64,000 bases of DNA from Scytonema millei VB511283 (GTDB lineage Bacteria > Cyanobacteriota > Cyanobacteriia > Cyanobacteriales > Chroococcidiopsidaceae): positions 690,242 through 754,241 of the forward strand of contig NZ_JTJC03000002.1 in NCBI RefSeq assembly GCF_000817735.3, read 5' to 3'. Made by a program: the position numbers and the translations under genes. The notes under the pieces are model-generated. The model saw only the letters and a list, made by a program, of their open reading frames with translations, ran no database searches and was not told the origin of the DNA. Below, one piece after another: positions 35,789-44,254 of this stretch. Every line of letters begins with the position of its first letter. The stretch's first letter is position 1.

Positions 35789-37054
35789 ATGACAGGTGAC
35801 ACATCTCATACTCACTCAGGCTTGGTCGCTACTGCTCGTCGCGCCTACGGAGCTTCCCTAAAACTAGGAATTAGTAAGGGGGCAGACCGCAGTCGTGCCG
35901 TGCAAAAAATGGCAGAAGCACTCAAGCAATCTTTCGATGACATTTTGGAAGCCAACACTTTGGACTTGGAAGCTAGTCGCGAAATGGCAGTGCCAGAATT
36001 AATCGTGGATTGGCTGAAGTTGACTCCCGAACGCCTCCAAGCTGCGGTAGAAATTTTGCAACGCCTCGGCGAACTGTCAGACCCTTTGCGACGGATTAGA
36101 AATGCTGACTACCAGCTTGCTGATTCTCAAACTTACTGCCAGCTGATGCCGTTGGGAACGATCGCCCTAGTTTACGAAGCGTTTCCAGAACTTGGGGCGA
36201 TCGCAGCAGGACTGTGTATCAAGACTGGTAACAGCCTCATTCTCAAAGGTGGAGGAGAAGCCAGTCACTCTAATGCTGCTATTGCTAAGGTGCTGCAAAT
36301 TGCCTTAGAGGAAAGCGGAATGCCTTCCGGTTGTCTGGAAAGAATTGAGACAGAGGAAGGGAGCTTAACACAGGAATTAATTACCCAAGACCAATACATA
36401 AACCTCGTCATTCCCTACGGTCGCCCCAGCTTAGTTCAACAAGTCGTGCGACAGTCCACTGCCCCAGTTTTGAAATCGGCGATGGGGAACTGTTACCTTT
36501 ACTGGTCGTTATCTGGCAGCATCGAAATGATGCGCTGGACGATCTTAGACAGTCATGCTAGCGAACCCGATCCGGTCAATGCGATCGAGAAAGTCTTGAT
36601 TCACCGCACGACCAATCCCTCGTCCCTCGTTACCCTGTGGAACAGCTTGCAAGAAAAAGGTTTTCAAGTTAGGGGAGATAGCGCCTTAGTCGAAGCATTT
36701 CCCCAGCTACAACTGGCAAAGGATTCCGAGTGGAGTCAATCATATTTAAACAAAACAGTAGCTTTTAAGGTAGTAGACAACTTAGAAGCAGCCATTTCGT
36801 GGATCAATCGTTATAGTAGCGGTCATGCCGACTGCATCGTTACCGAGTCCTATCAAGAAAGCCGTCACTTTGCTTTGCGGGTGAATAGTGCCTCCACTTA
36901 TATCAACGCCTCCCCGCGCTTTTGCCGCAATCCCGCCCGAGGAGAGTCAATATTTCTGGGGATGTCAAATCAAAAAGGACACCGCCGAGGACTGATCAGC
37001 CCCGAAAGCCTGACGACGGTAAAGCATATCGTGCAGGGTAATAGCAGATTTTAA
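35789..37054 (+). CDS. proA: Glutamate-5-semialdehyde dehydrogenase
   Basis: Second step of proline synthesis: NADPH-dependent reduction of gamma-glutamyl phosphate. 421 residues of the ALDH superfamily with ProA features: LMPLGTIALVYEAFPELGAIAAGLCIKTGNSLILKGGGEASHSN, LVIPYGRPSLVQQVVRQSTAPVLKSAMGNCYLYW (in place of the classic HxDGxCH version) and YSSGHADCIVTES. The catalytic-Cys region GNCYLYW differs from the common GICHVY form; the GNCYLYW branch is one I associate with cyanobacterial ProA. It follows the zinc-ribbon membrane gene by 4 bases. Confidence 0.93.
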   Translation: MTGDTSHTHSGLVATARRAYGASLKLGISKGADRSRAVQKMAEALKQSFDDILEANTLDLEASREMAVPELIVDWLKLTPERLQAAVEILQRLGELSDPLRRIRNADYQLADSQTYCQLMPLGTIALVYEAFPELGAIAAGLCIKTGNSLILKGGGEASHSNAAIAKVLQIALEESGMPSGCLERIETEEGSLTQELITQDQYINLVIPYGRPSLVQQVVRQSTAPVLKSAMGNCYLYWSLSGSIEMMRWTILDSHASEPDPVNAIEKVLIHRTTNPSSLVTLWNSLQEKGFQVRGDSALVEAFPQLQLAKDSEWSQSYLNKTVAFKVVDNLEAAISWINRYSSGHADCIVTESYQESRHFALRVNSASTYINASPRFCRNPARGESIFLGMSNQKGHRRGLISPESLTTVKHIVQGNSRF

Positions 37055-37092
37055 TGGTTGACGGTTAACACTTAACCGTCAACCGTCAGCCG

Positions 37093-37914
37093 TCAGCCGT
37101 CAACCTTTCCAGCTAACTTCACATTCTTCGCCAAGCCAAGAGCTTGTAACAAGCAGATTGTCATCCAGGTGAGATCGATTTCCCACCACTCTAAGCCGTG
37201 TCGGGCAGAGTATTGAAAGGCATGGTGGTTGTTGTGCCAGCCTTCGCCAAACACCAACAGGGCTACCCACCAACAGTTGGTCGAGCGATCGCCGGATTCG
37301 TGGCTGCGATAGCCAAATTTGTGCGTGGCGCTGTTGACCAACCAGGTGCAGTGGTAGACGAACACGACTCGTACGAAAATTCCCCAGACGACAAACGACC
37401 AGCCACCAAGTAATAGCAGGACTACACCCAGAGCGATCTGGATGAAAATCATATTTTTTTCTAGAAACTGATAGACTGGATCGCCAGCAATATCTTTTGT
37501 AAAACGAGCAAGATCTAATTCAATCGGTCTGCGATAAATTAACCAGCCGATGTGACTCCACCAAAAACCTTTGTTAGAGTCGTGGGGGTCTGGATCGGTA
37601 TCGGAGTATAGGTGATGGGCGCGGTGCGTCCCGACCCATTCAATTGGTCCTCCTTGACAGGCAAGAGTGCCGCAAAAGACCAAGAAATACTCCAGCCATT
37701 TTGGAGTTTGAAAGCTGCGATGGGTGACAAGACGGTGAAATCCTAGAGTAACTCCCAAACCGCCAGTGACCCAGTAGAGAAACACGGCAACACCAACTGC
37801 TTGCCAGCTGAAGTTGCTAGGGAGTAGAGCAAATAAAGCTCCAAAATGCAAACCAATAAAAAAGAGGGTATTGACCCAGTTGATTGTTAGTTTGGTTGAG
37901 GTAGCAATCGTCAT
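37093..37914 (-). CDS. desC: Acyl-lipid delta-9-type desaturase
   Basis: 273 residues from ATG 37914. Integral membrane di-iron desaturase with the three histidine boxes HRLVTHRSF (near residue 62), THRAHHLYSD (near 100) and HNNHHAFQYSARHGLEWW (near 235). It introduces the first double bond into stearoyl chains of membrane lipids (DesC). Size and box spacing fit DesC rather than DesA/DesB. Heavy glycine/tryptophan content around the boxes is normal. It is convergent with proA, with GTCAACC repeats between the two stops. Confidence 0.93.
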   Translation of the reverse strand: MTIATSTKLTINWVNTLFFIGLHFGALFALLPSNFSWQAVGVAVFLYWVTGGLGVTLGFHRLVTHRSFQTPKWLEYFLVFCGTLACQGGPIEWVGTHRAHHLYSDTDPDPHDSNKGFWWSHIGWLIYRRPIELDLARFTKDIAGDPVYQFLEKNMIFIQIALGVVLLLLGGWSFVVWGIFVRVVFVYHCTWLVNSATHKFGYRSHESGDRSTNCWWVALLVFGEGWHNNHHAFQYSARHGLEWWEIDLTWMTICLLQALGLAKNVKLAGKVDG

Positions 37915-38001
37915 GCGATAACCTAAATTCAAAAACTAGCGCCCGATCTGCCAAAATCAAAGATCCACTCATTAAGTTAAACTAAAGCGATAAATTTGAC
38001 G

Positions 38002-39234
38002 ATGAACAGCTACGAACAGCTGCAACTAGCAGAACAGGCACTATCTCCGATTTTTTCTGGAATTGACGCTCAGGTCAAGCAAAATCTTAAACGAGTGCTG
38101 AGTGCCTTTCGTCACCAGCGGGTGGGGGCGCATCATTTTGCTTCTGTCAGTGGCTACGGTCACGACGATCTCGGTCGTCAGACGTTAGATCGGGTGTTTG
38201 CCGAGGTGATGCAAGCAGAAGCAGCCGCAGTGAGAGTCCAGTTTGTCTCTGGAACTCACGCGATCGCCTGTGCTTTATTTGGCGTGTTGCGCCCAGGGGA
38301 TGAGATGCTGGCAGTTGCCGGTGCGCCCTACGATACGCTGGAAGAAGCGATCGGGCTGAGGGGCAGCGGGCAAGGCTCCTTAATAGAGTTTGGCATTAAT
38401 TATCGTCAAATAGATCTGACCGCAGCAGGAAATATTGATTGGCAGGCGTTAGAAACGGCGGTACGCGATCGCACCCGTTTAGTTTTAATTCAGCGTTCTT
38501 GCGGTTATTCCTGGCGTTCTAGCCTTTCCATTACTGAGATTGAAAAGATCGTCCACATCATCAAACAGCAAAACCCGAACACAATTTGTTTTGTCGATAA
38601 CTGCTACGGCGAATTTATCGAAGATCGAGAACCTACGGCTGTCGGTGCGGATTTGATGGCGGGGTCTTTGATTAAAAATCCTGGTGGAACGATCGTCACT
38701 GCTGGCGGCTATGTCGCAGGGAAAGAGGAGTTGGTAGAAGCGGCTACCTGTCGCCTCACAGCCCCAGGAATTGGTAGTGCTGGCGGGGCGACGTTCGACC
38801 AGCATCGACTGATGTTTCAGGGGCTATTTCTCGCACCGCAGATGGTAGGAGAGGCGATGAAAGGCAATCACCTGACTGCATACGTGTTCGACAAGTTAGG
38901 ATATCCGGTGAATCCCGCCCCGCTGGTTCCGCGTCGAGACACGATTCAAGCAGTTCGATTAGGTTCGCCACAAAAATTAGTGGCTTTTTGTCGGGCAATT
39001 CAGCAAAACTCGCCCATTGGTTCTTATCTCGACCCCGTACCCGCCGAGATGCCTGGTTATGAGAGCGAGTTAGTCATGGCTGGGGGGACGTTTATCGATG
39101 GTAGTACCTCGGAATTTTCCGCTGATGGTCCTTTACGGGAACCATACGCGATCTTTTGTCAAGGGGGTACTCATTGGACGCACGTTGCGATCGCGTTAGA
39201 AGCTGCAATCGAGGCAATAGGAGCTGCCAATTAA
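38002..39234 (+). CDS. Methionine gamma-lyase family protein (aluminium resistance family)
   Basis: 410 residues from ATG 38002. PLP-dependent fold of the Cys/Met metabolism superfamily: VQFVSGTHAIACALFGVLRPGDEML, FVDNCYGEFIEDREPTAVGADLMAGSLIKNPGGTIVTAGGYVAG with the Lys that should hold PLP, and FCQGGTHWTHVAIALEAAI near the end. This family (annotated as methionine gamma-lyase family or aluminium resistance protein) is common in cyanobacteria and Firmicutes; its true substrate is unclear. Its stop overlaps that of the facing DUF4082 gene by three bases. Confidence 0.9.
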   Translation: MNSYEQLQLAEQALSPIFSGIDAQVKQNLKRVLSAFRHQRVGAHHFASVSGYGHDDLGRQTLDRVFAEVMQAEAAAVRVQFVSGTHAIACALFGVLRPGDEMLAVAGAPYDTLEEAIGLRGSGQGSLIEFGINYRQIDLTAAGNIDWQALETAVRDRTRLVLIQRSCGYSWRSSLSITEIEKIVHIIKQQNPNTICFVDNCYGEFIEDREPTAVGADLMAGSLIKNPGGTIVTAGGYVAGKEELVEAATCRLTAPGIGSAGGATFDQHRLMFQGLFLAPQMVGEAMKGNHLTAYVFDKLGYPVNPAPLVPRRDTIQAVRLGSPQKLVAFCRAIQQNSPIGSYLDPVPAEMPGYESELVMAGGTFIDGSTSEFSADGPLREPYAIFCQGGTHWTHVAIALEAAIEAIGAAN

Positions 39235-40286
39235 TCTCCAATCGGAGTGTACAGAACGTCTACCCAGTAATTGCTACTTTTATAAGTTTGGCTGGGGAAG
39301 CTGGAGCTACCGTATTTATACACGCCATTATTACCATCAAGAAATTGCAAACCAAAATTGCTTATAGGGTTAGTAAAGTGATTCAGCGTGTAAGCGTAGT
39401 TACCTTTTGGAGCGTGATAGGAAGCTACGTAAATTGCATCTGCCGAGATCCGAATTGGCTGGTCGAATTTAAGTTGTTGCCAGCCAGAAGTTGTTTCGGA
39501 AACAAACGTACCGCGTGCGATGAGCTGACCCCCAGCAGTCCATAAAGAGCCGACGTGCGTACCAGTGTTAGTGGCGGCTTTGTAGAACCGAATGCCAGTC
39601 ACAAAGCCCTCTTTTGTAGCTTTAAACTTTACACCTACCTCTATTGCTCTAGAATCAAAAGTGGCAATAGAAGATGGCGCTACAGAATCATTCCAAATAC
39701 TCGTTGTTTTAGGTTTGAAGACAACATCTATCCAGTAGTTAGTGCTGTTGTATGACTGAGTTGGAAAACCGCCGCCGTAGCCGTAAATGTATGTACTGTT
39801 ACTTCCAGCTTCACCATTACGCAGAGCGTGTAAAAATCCATTATCTACCCCAGCACGCTCGAAGAATTTTTCGCTGGCGACATATCGCCCAGAGTTGACG
39901 TAATAAGAAGCAATATATGTTTGTTTTGCCTTAATTGGTATGGGTGGGTAGAATTGTACGGTTTGCCAACCTGGAGCGGTTTGCTGTCCTTCAACAGCCA
40001 TGCCCGTACCGAGCAACTCTCCAGTGGTAGTCCACAGATGAACGATGTAACCGCTATCATTTGCCACGGCTCGATAAAATCTAATTGCCGATACTTCTCC
40101 ATCTACATCGCTACGGAACTTTAGACCTAGCTCCACAGGGTTAGTATCTTCATCTACAACTACATTTAAAGGTGTAGAGTCAGACCAAATAGAATAACTT
40201 GACGGTTCGGCTAGAGAGCGCGGAGCGGCGATCGCCAGTAATGCTGTAATGACACTGAAACTTGATAATAATAATTTTTTATACAT
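39231..40286 (-). CDS. Secreted protein with two DUF4082 domains
   Basis: 351 residues. Signal peptide LLLSSFSVITALLAIAAPRSLA at 4-25, then two homologous DUF4082 domains at about 32-190 and 193-350. Each starts SIW(S/N)DS and holds AIRFYRA/GIRFYKA, LWT..G.L, GWQTVQF/GWQQLKF and YIASYY/YVASYH, ending in (T/S)(Y)NSTNYWIDV-like strands. The domain is found in extracellular adhesin or glycan-binding proteins; role unknown. The upstream gap is AT-rich with a 13-bp inverted repeat. Confidence 0.85.
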   Translation of the reverse strand: MYKKLLLSSFSVITALLAIAAPRSLAEPSSYSIWSDSTPLNVVVDEDTNPVELGLKFRSDVDGEVSAIRFYRAVANDSGYIVHLWTTTGELLGTGMAVEGQQTAPGWQTVQFYPPIPIKAKQTYIASYYVNSGRYVASEKFFERAGVDNGFLHALRNGEAGSNSTYIYGYGGGFPTQSYNSTNYWIDVVFKPKTTSIWNDSVAPSSIATFDSRAIEVGVKFKATKEGFVTGIRFYKAATNTGTHVGSLWTAGGQLIARGTFVSETTSGWQQLKFDQPIRISADAIYVASYHAPKGNYAYTLNHFTNPISNFGLQFLDGNNGVYKYGSSSFPSQTYKSSNYWVDVLYTPIGD

Positions 40287-40655
40287 AATTTCTCCAATTT
40301 TTTATAATTAATATCTGCATTTACAAACGAACAGCTTAAAATGAATTCAAGTTACTATTTAAACTCAGTTTCACCTATTACAATTTTCTAATTTCTAAGT
40401 AATCCGTGATTGATTTGGGATCTCAATCCTTCATATTTTCCAAAACAAAACTGCATAGATTTTTCAATGACTCACACTAAGATTGGCATGAACAACACTA
40501 GTATGGCTCAATTTTATAAATTATTAAACTAATTTATAAAATCAACATTTATTCAGTAATTTTACAGACAGAAAAACAAAGCTATGTTAAAGTTCGGCAA
40601 GTAACTCGATGAGTGCCGAGAATAAGAAAGCGTATAAAAACTCGATTTTATTGAA
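40287..40655. other. 369-bp AT-rich intergenic region
   Basis: No gene recognised and few heptamer repeats. It contains a perfect 13-bp inverted repeat (ATTTTATAAATTA, 6-base spacer) at 40511-40542, and the promoter of the DUF4082 gene should be at the left end. Confidence 0.6.
40511..40542. promoter_or_regulatory. Perfect 13-bp AT-rich inverted repeat
   Basis: ATTTTATAAATTA at 40511-40523 is matched by its exact reverse complement at 40530-40542. It could be an operator for the DUF4082 gene 225 bases away or a transcript end for the gene at 40656, whose stop is 114 bases further. Confidence 0.4.
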
Positions 40656-41456
40656 TTAACGGAATGGAATTAAATTGTATTGAAGAATGAGAGGAGTAGA
40701 TTTTGCCACAACACGATCGCTAATTCTAGTGACATCGTAATGCAAAATTCCTCGTCCATTATGCGTCATTTTCCCCAAACTAAATTGGATTCTAATATTA
40801 GAGTTAGTATGGCGGTCGAATTGCTCTAATTTCCACATGAATCCACTCCACGCACCAGTCAGATGTTGTCGCTCTGCATGAGCTACAACTACTAATAGTT
40901 TTGCCGTTGTTCCGTAAGGAGTTTCCAGAAGATTGCGTTCGAGATCGAGTTTAATTCCAGTTAAATTAGACAAAGAATTATTGCCTAGAAATACGTACTT
41001 ATTACCCTCGCGTTTGATTTGTAAGATAGACGTTCCTGTCTTCTTAATGATTAATTTGTGAGAGAGGCTAAGAAATTCTTGATACTCAGTTTTAGAAACG
41101 CCAAGCCGAGAATCGTAAGGTAGAGGTTGTCCGGCGGGAGTATTTTTGATTAAGCTCGATAACCATTCGCTATCGGAATTTTTTTGCAATGCTATTTTAA
41201 ATTTCTGGCTCAGTTCGACTAAACGAATTGGTGGTACAATTTGCATCAGATCGACAGTTGTACGATCGCCAGGAATGAGGGCTTCCACATTATATATTTT
41301 AGTATTATTATATAGGTTTATTTTATTTATCTGAGGAGAAGATTTTATGCTTGTATGTGAAACAGCGATCGCCTTGACAAATGGATTTAGATAAAATAAT
41401 AATCCCGTTACTAAATAGCAGAGCGAGAGATAAGAAATTTTGATTTTGATTTTCAT
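40656..41456 (-). CDS. Hypothetical secreted or membrane-anchored protein
   Basis: 266 residues. An N-terminal hydrophobic segment (LSLCYLVTGLLFYLNPFVKAIA at 10-31) looks like a signal peptide. I do not recognise the rest: ALIPGDRTTVDLMQIVPPIRLVELSQKFKIAL, a middle region with several strands, and KLLVVVAHAERQHLTGAWSGFMW. No Cys pairs or catalytic motif are clear. It lies on the same strand as the DUF4082 gene, upstream of it, and could belong to the same envelope set. GC is lower than the window average. Confidence 0.6.
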   Translation of the reverse strand: MKIKIKISYLSLCYLVTGLLFYLNPFVKAIAVSHTSIKSSPQINKINLYNNTKIYNVEALIPGDRTTVDLMQIVPPIRLVELSQKFKIALQKNSDSEWLSSLIKNTPAGQPLPYDSRLGVSKTEYQEFLSLSHKLIIKKTGTSILQIKREGNKYVFLGNNSLSNLTGIKLDLERNLLETPYGTTAKLLVVVAHAERQHLTGAWSGFMWKLEQFDRHTNSNIRIQFSLGKMTHNGRGILHYDVTRISDRVVAKSTPLILQYNLIPFR

Positions 41457-41751
41457 AGAATTAAGTCATATAACTTCATTATAATAATGAGTTTTAGGTT
41501 GGCACGCTAAGATTAGCGATCGCATCCGTAATATTGACGAACGCGACCGATTGCACTAAAGTTTAAAGTTTAGCTATACTAACTTACTTTTTTGTACAAA
41601 TAGCTCAATTTGATAAATAACTATTCTAGATAGACCGAGTTGAATCTATCAGGAATATCACAAGATTCAGTCAAAGGTTTACAATTCTAATTTTGATGCA
41701 ATAAATCTATTTTTATATGCGATCGCATAGAGAAAACATTAGTAACAGTAT

Positions 41752-42774
41752 TTAATCAACTATGCGGTGAGTATCGAATGACTTCAAAGCTACTGTCTGC
41801 GAACTTGACATCAACTGAGTATATAGAGTAGTAACTTGTGCTTGACTCAGATTAGCATCAACAAATCGAAATGCAGAAGCTGCTAGATACGATCTGTTTT
41901 GTTCAAACGCGATCCAATGTCGTTGTAATGATTCAGCTGCTGCACCTGTAGTATTAGAACCTGCAAAGATATCGAGGATTGTATCGCCTGGTTCTGTCAA
42001 AAAATTAATAAAGAACTGGGGAAGTTTCTGCGGAAAACGTGCTGGATGTGCGCCAATCTTCGCTGTTTTACACAATTGGATGTAGCGAGAGCCGCTTTCA
42101 GTATTGGGTATTTGTAATAAATTAGAAGGGATTGCTCCTCCATTATTGTTAGCAAAAGCTTTACCAATATCGTGTCCTGACGGACGTTCTTTTGGTTGAT
42201 AAAATTTTTCTGGATTCTGGAGTAATTTCTTCATGCGCTCTGAGTAAGGCACGAGTACATTACTCACATTTGCTTTGGGATGATCGGTTTTTGATAACCA
42301 CCAAATAGTATTGACAGCATCCTTAGTGCGGATCTTGCGTTTATTGACCCACTCAATCGGAGATGGTAATTTTGAGGGATTATACCAAAAAAACTCCTCA
42401 GCCAGCCGGAAATCTAGATCGTCGCAAAGTTTAATTAAAATGCGGTAGTTATAGAGCGATCGCACGGGACGTTTACTTTGATATGCTCCTCCTAAATCGA
42501 GGACAAAACTACCGTGGGGTGCCAAGACTCGATAGACTTTTTCACAAAAATTAAATAACCAATTGACATAAGCCTCTTGCTCGACATTACCATAACTCTT
42601 TTCACGTTGTAGGGCAAAAGGTGGAGAAGTCATAACTAAATCGATAGAATTGGATTCGAGGCAGTCAAGTAATTCTAAAGCATTACCAACATATGCAGAA
42701 CCATAATCAGTATTGTATAAAGGGCAACATAGGAACATATTTACTTTGCTATTAAAACACAATGCGTAACTCAT
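41752..42774 (-). CDS. DNA cytosine-N4 methyltransferase, M.PvuII-like
   Basis: 340 residues. Beta-class layout: catalytic motif IV TSPPF at residues 49-53 comes before the SAM-binding motif I FAGSNTTG at 270-277. TSPPFALQREKSYGN and the middle (FNPSKLPSPIEWVNKRKIR-like, RPSGHDIGKAF, NGGAIPSNLLQI, HPARFPQKLP) match what I remember of M.PvuII closely, which methylates N4 of the inner C of CAGCTG. Recognition of CAGCTG is inference. No small PvuII-type endonuclease or controller gene lies beside it, so it appears solitary. The start may be the second Met (residue 13). Confidence 0.87.
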   Translation of the reverse strand: MSYALCFNSKVNMFLCCPLYNTDYGSAYVGNALELLDCLESNSIDLVMTSPPFALQREKSYGNVEQEAYVNWLFNFCEKVYRVLAPHGSFVLDLGGAYQSKRPVRSLYNYRILIKLCDDLDFRLAEEFFWYNPSKLPSPIEWVNKRKIRTKDAVNTIWWLSKTDHPKANVSNVLVPYSERMKKLLQNPEKFYQPKERPSGHDIGKAFANNNGGAIPSNLLQIPNTESGSRYIQLCKTAKIGAHPARFPQKLPQFFINFLTEPGDTILDIFAGSNTTGAAAESLQRHWIAFEQNRSYLAASAFRFVDANLSQAQVTTLYTQLMSSSQTVALKSFDTHRIVD

Positions 42775-42892
42775 TTTATTTGCAGTCGATAGAATATATT
42801 AATGCAACAAGTTGAAATAATTTAGGAAATATCTACTTGTACTTGGCGACTGCGAGTCGTGGAACTATGCAGATGCAACCTGCCGATCGCGC

Positions 42893-42982
42893 TGGCGCTT
42901 TGCGAAGCGCACCACACAGGTTCAAAAGCTGTAAATTTCCTCAGTCCGCGCCAGCGAACTTCCCTTTGGGAAGCCGCTACGC
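42893..42982. repeat. Palindromic intergenic repeat
   Basis: GCGCTT-TGCG-AAGCGC at 42895-42910 and CTTCCC-TTT-GGGAAG at 42959-42973 are two short perfect hairpins of a kind widely dispersed in cyanobacterial genomes. They lie just before the 43013 gene. Confidence 0.65.
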
Positions 42983-43012
42983 ACTCGTATTTGTGTAGTT
43001 GGAGTTTGGAAC

Positions 43013-44224
43013 ATGGTGCTAGAAGGCTGGCAGCCTCATGATGGTAAACAGGAAGATGCTATTTTACTCTTCAACTTCAATAGCAAGGACGAGGAGAGCG
43101 TTGCGCTGTTACACCATCTACTTTCTAGGGTGAAAAAAAGTTATCAGCAGTTGGCTGACTTACAATTCCTACCTGTCCGCTTACCTGTGCCTGATTTGAA
43201 GTTGTGGAGTTACTGGTTGGCGGCTCAACTGATTGCACAATGGCGCGATCGCGCGGCAGAGCAAATTGCTGTAGGTACAATTCTCGATCGACTGGGATTC
43301 ATCAAGACAGAAAATACTTATCCCCTTGTTACAGCTCTGGATCGAATGGAGCAAGGAACGCTGATTTCTGTAGAATTGGTGGCGAACGTTAAGTCGATTG
43401 ACAAATTCGGCTGGCAATCTTCAGATTCTGATATAAAAGAATGGATCGAGCAGAAAGCTGCCGATCTAGTTGGATTTACTCAAGAGCGCACATCTTCTTA
43501 CCCAGCCGACGGCTTCAGAGCGCAATTGCACTCCAATGTGGAAGCAATGCGATCGCAGCACCAAGTTCAGATGCAAGAGTTCTTTGACTCACTACAGCAC
43601 TCCGGTTCGCGCTCGGTGCTAAGAGTATTAGAAACTTTGAGCGCGATCTTCCAGCGATTAGCAGAGGAATGCGAGGCTCAAAAACAAGAGTTATTGCAAA
43701 AAGCGATGGCAGCGGAACGCGCTTACAGCAATTTAAAAACCAGAATTGAACCGCGCGATCGGCAATTCGGTCGGCGACAAACTGACTGGGAAGCAGTTGT
43801 AGAAGCACTTGCCAAGCGATACTACTTTACATTTAATGCTGAAATTTACGACCGATTCGCTCAATTAGTTAGCCAGCTCATACAACAGACAGGCGATCGC
43901 GTTGCCTCCATAACTCATACAGATCGCTCTCTTGCTATTTTGCAAAGCTGGTTTAGCCAACAATGTCCTCAAGAGCCAGTCTTTGCACCTATTTTAAAAC
44001 AGCGGTTAGAGCAAAAGGTAGACATAATCAAATTACTCAGCGAGATAGAAGCAACAGTAAGCTGTCCTCTGCAAAAATGGCATAGTTTAAGCTGGACTCA
44101 AACAGAATTATTGTGTCAGGAAATTTTGATAAAACTGCATCCAGTTTGTATGGAAGTATATATAGAGTGCTACCAATATTTACTAAAAATCAATCGAGCT
44201 GAAATTTCAGACCAAAATAGTTAA
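43013..44224 (+). CDS. Unrecognised coiled-coil protein, possibly 5'-truncated
   Basis: 403 residues, soluble, helical. Residues 25-60 hold ILLFNFNSKDEESVALLHHLLSRVKKSY, and residues 60-110 a Trp-rich helical region (LWSYWLAAQLIAQWRDRAAEQ). A long Glu/Gln/Lys-rich stretch at about 160-270 is likely coiled coil (AEECEAQKQELLQKAMAAERAY). No nuclease, ATPase or membrane motif is seen. The same frame is open for 64 codons upstream of ATG 43013 across a palindromic repeat but without a start codon, so an older, longer N-terminus may have been lost. It is 30 bases before the zinc ribbon-OmpA gene and probably in its operon. Confidence 0.65.
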   Translation: MVLEGWQPHDGKQEDAILLFNFNSKDEESVALLHHLLSRVKKSYQQLADLQFLPVRLPVPDLKLWSYWLAAQLIAQWRDRAAEQIAVGTILDRLGFIKTENTYPLVTALDRMEQGTLISVELVANVKSIDKFGWQSSDSDIKEWIEQKAADLVGFTQERTSSYPADGFRAQLHSNVEAMRSQHQVQMQEFFDSLQHSGSRSVLRVLETLSAIFQRLAEECEAQKQELLQKAMAAERAYSNLKTRIEPRDRQFGRRQTDWEAVVEALAKRYYFTFNAEIYDRFAQLVSQLIQQTGDRVASITHTDRSLAILQSWFSQQCPQEPVFAPILKQRLEQKVDIIKLLSEIEATVSCPLQKWHSLSWTQTELLCQEILIKLHPVCMEVYIECYQYLLKINRAEISDQNS

Positions 44225-44254
44225 GCAAATAATTGGTTTTTGTCAAGCAGAAAT

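Noticed and set aside
42859-43041. 60-codon frame before the 43013 gene
   Set aside because: Consists of a dispersed palindromic repeat and has no ribosome binding site.
43013-44224. Restriction endonuclease partner of the M.PvuII-like methyltransferase
   Set aside because: 403 residues against about 157 for PvuII, no PD-(D/E)xK core visible, and it is better linked to the downstream OmpA-fusion gene.
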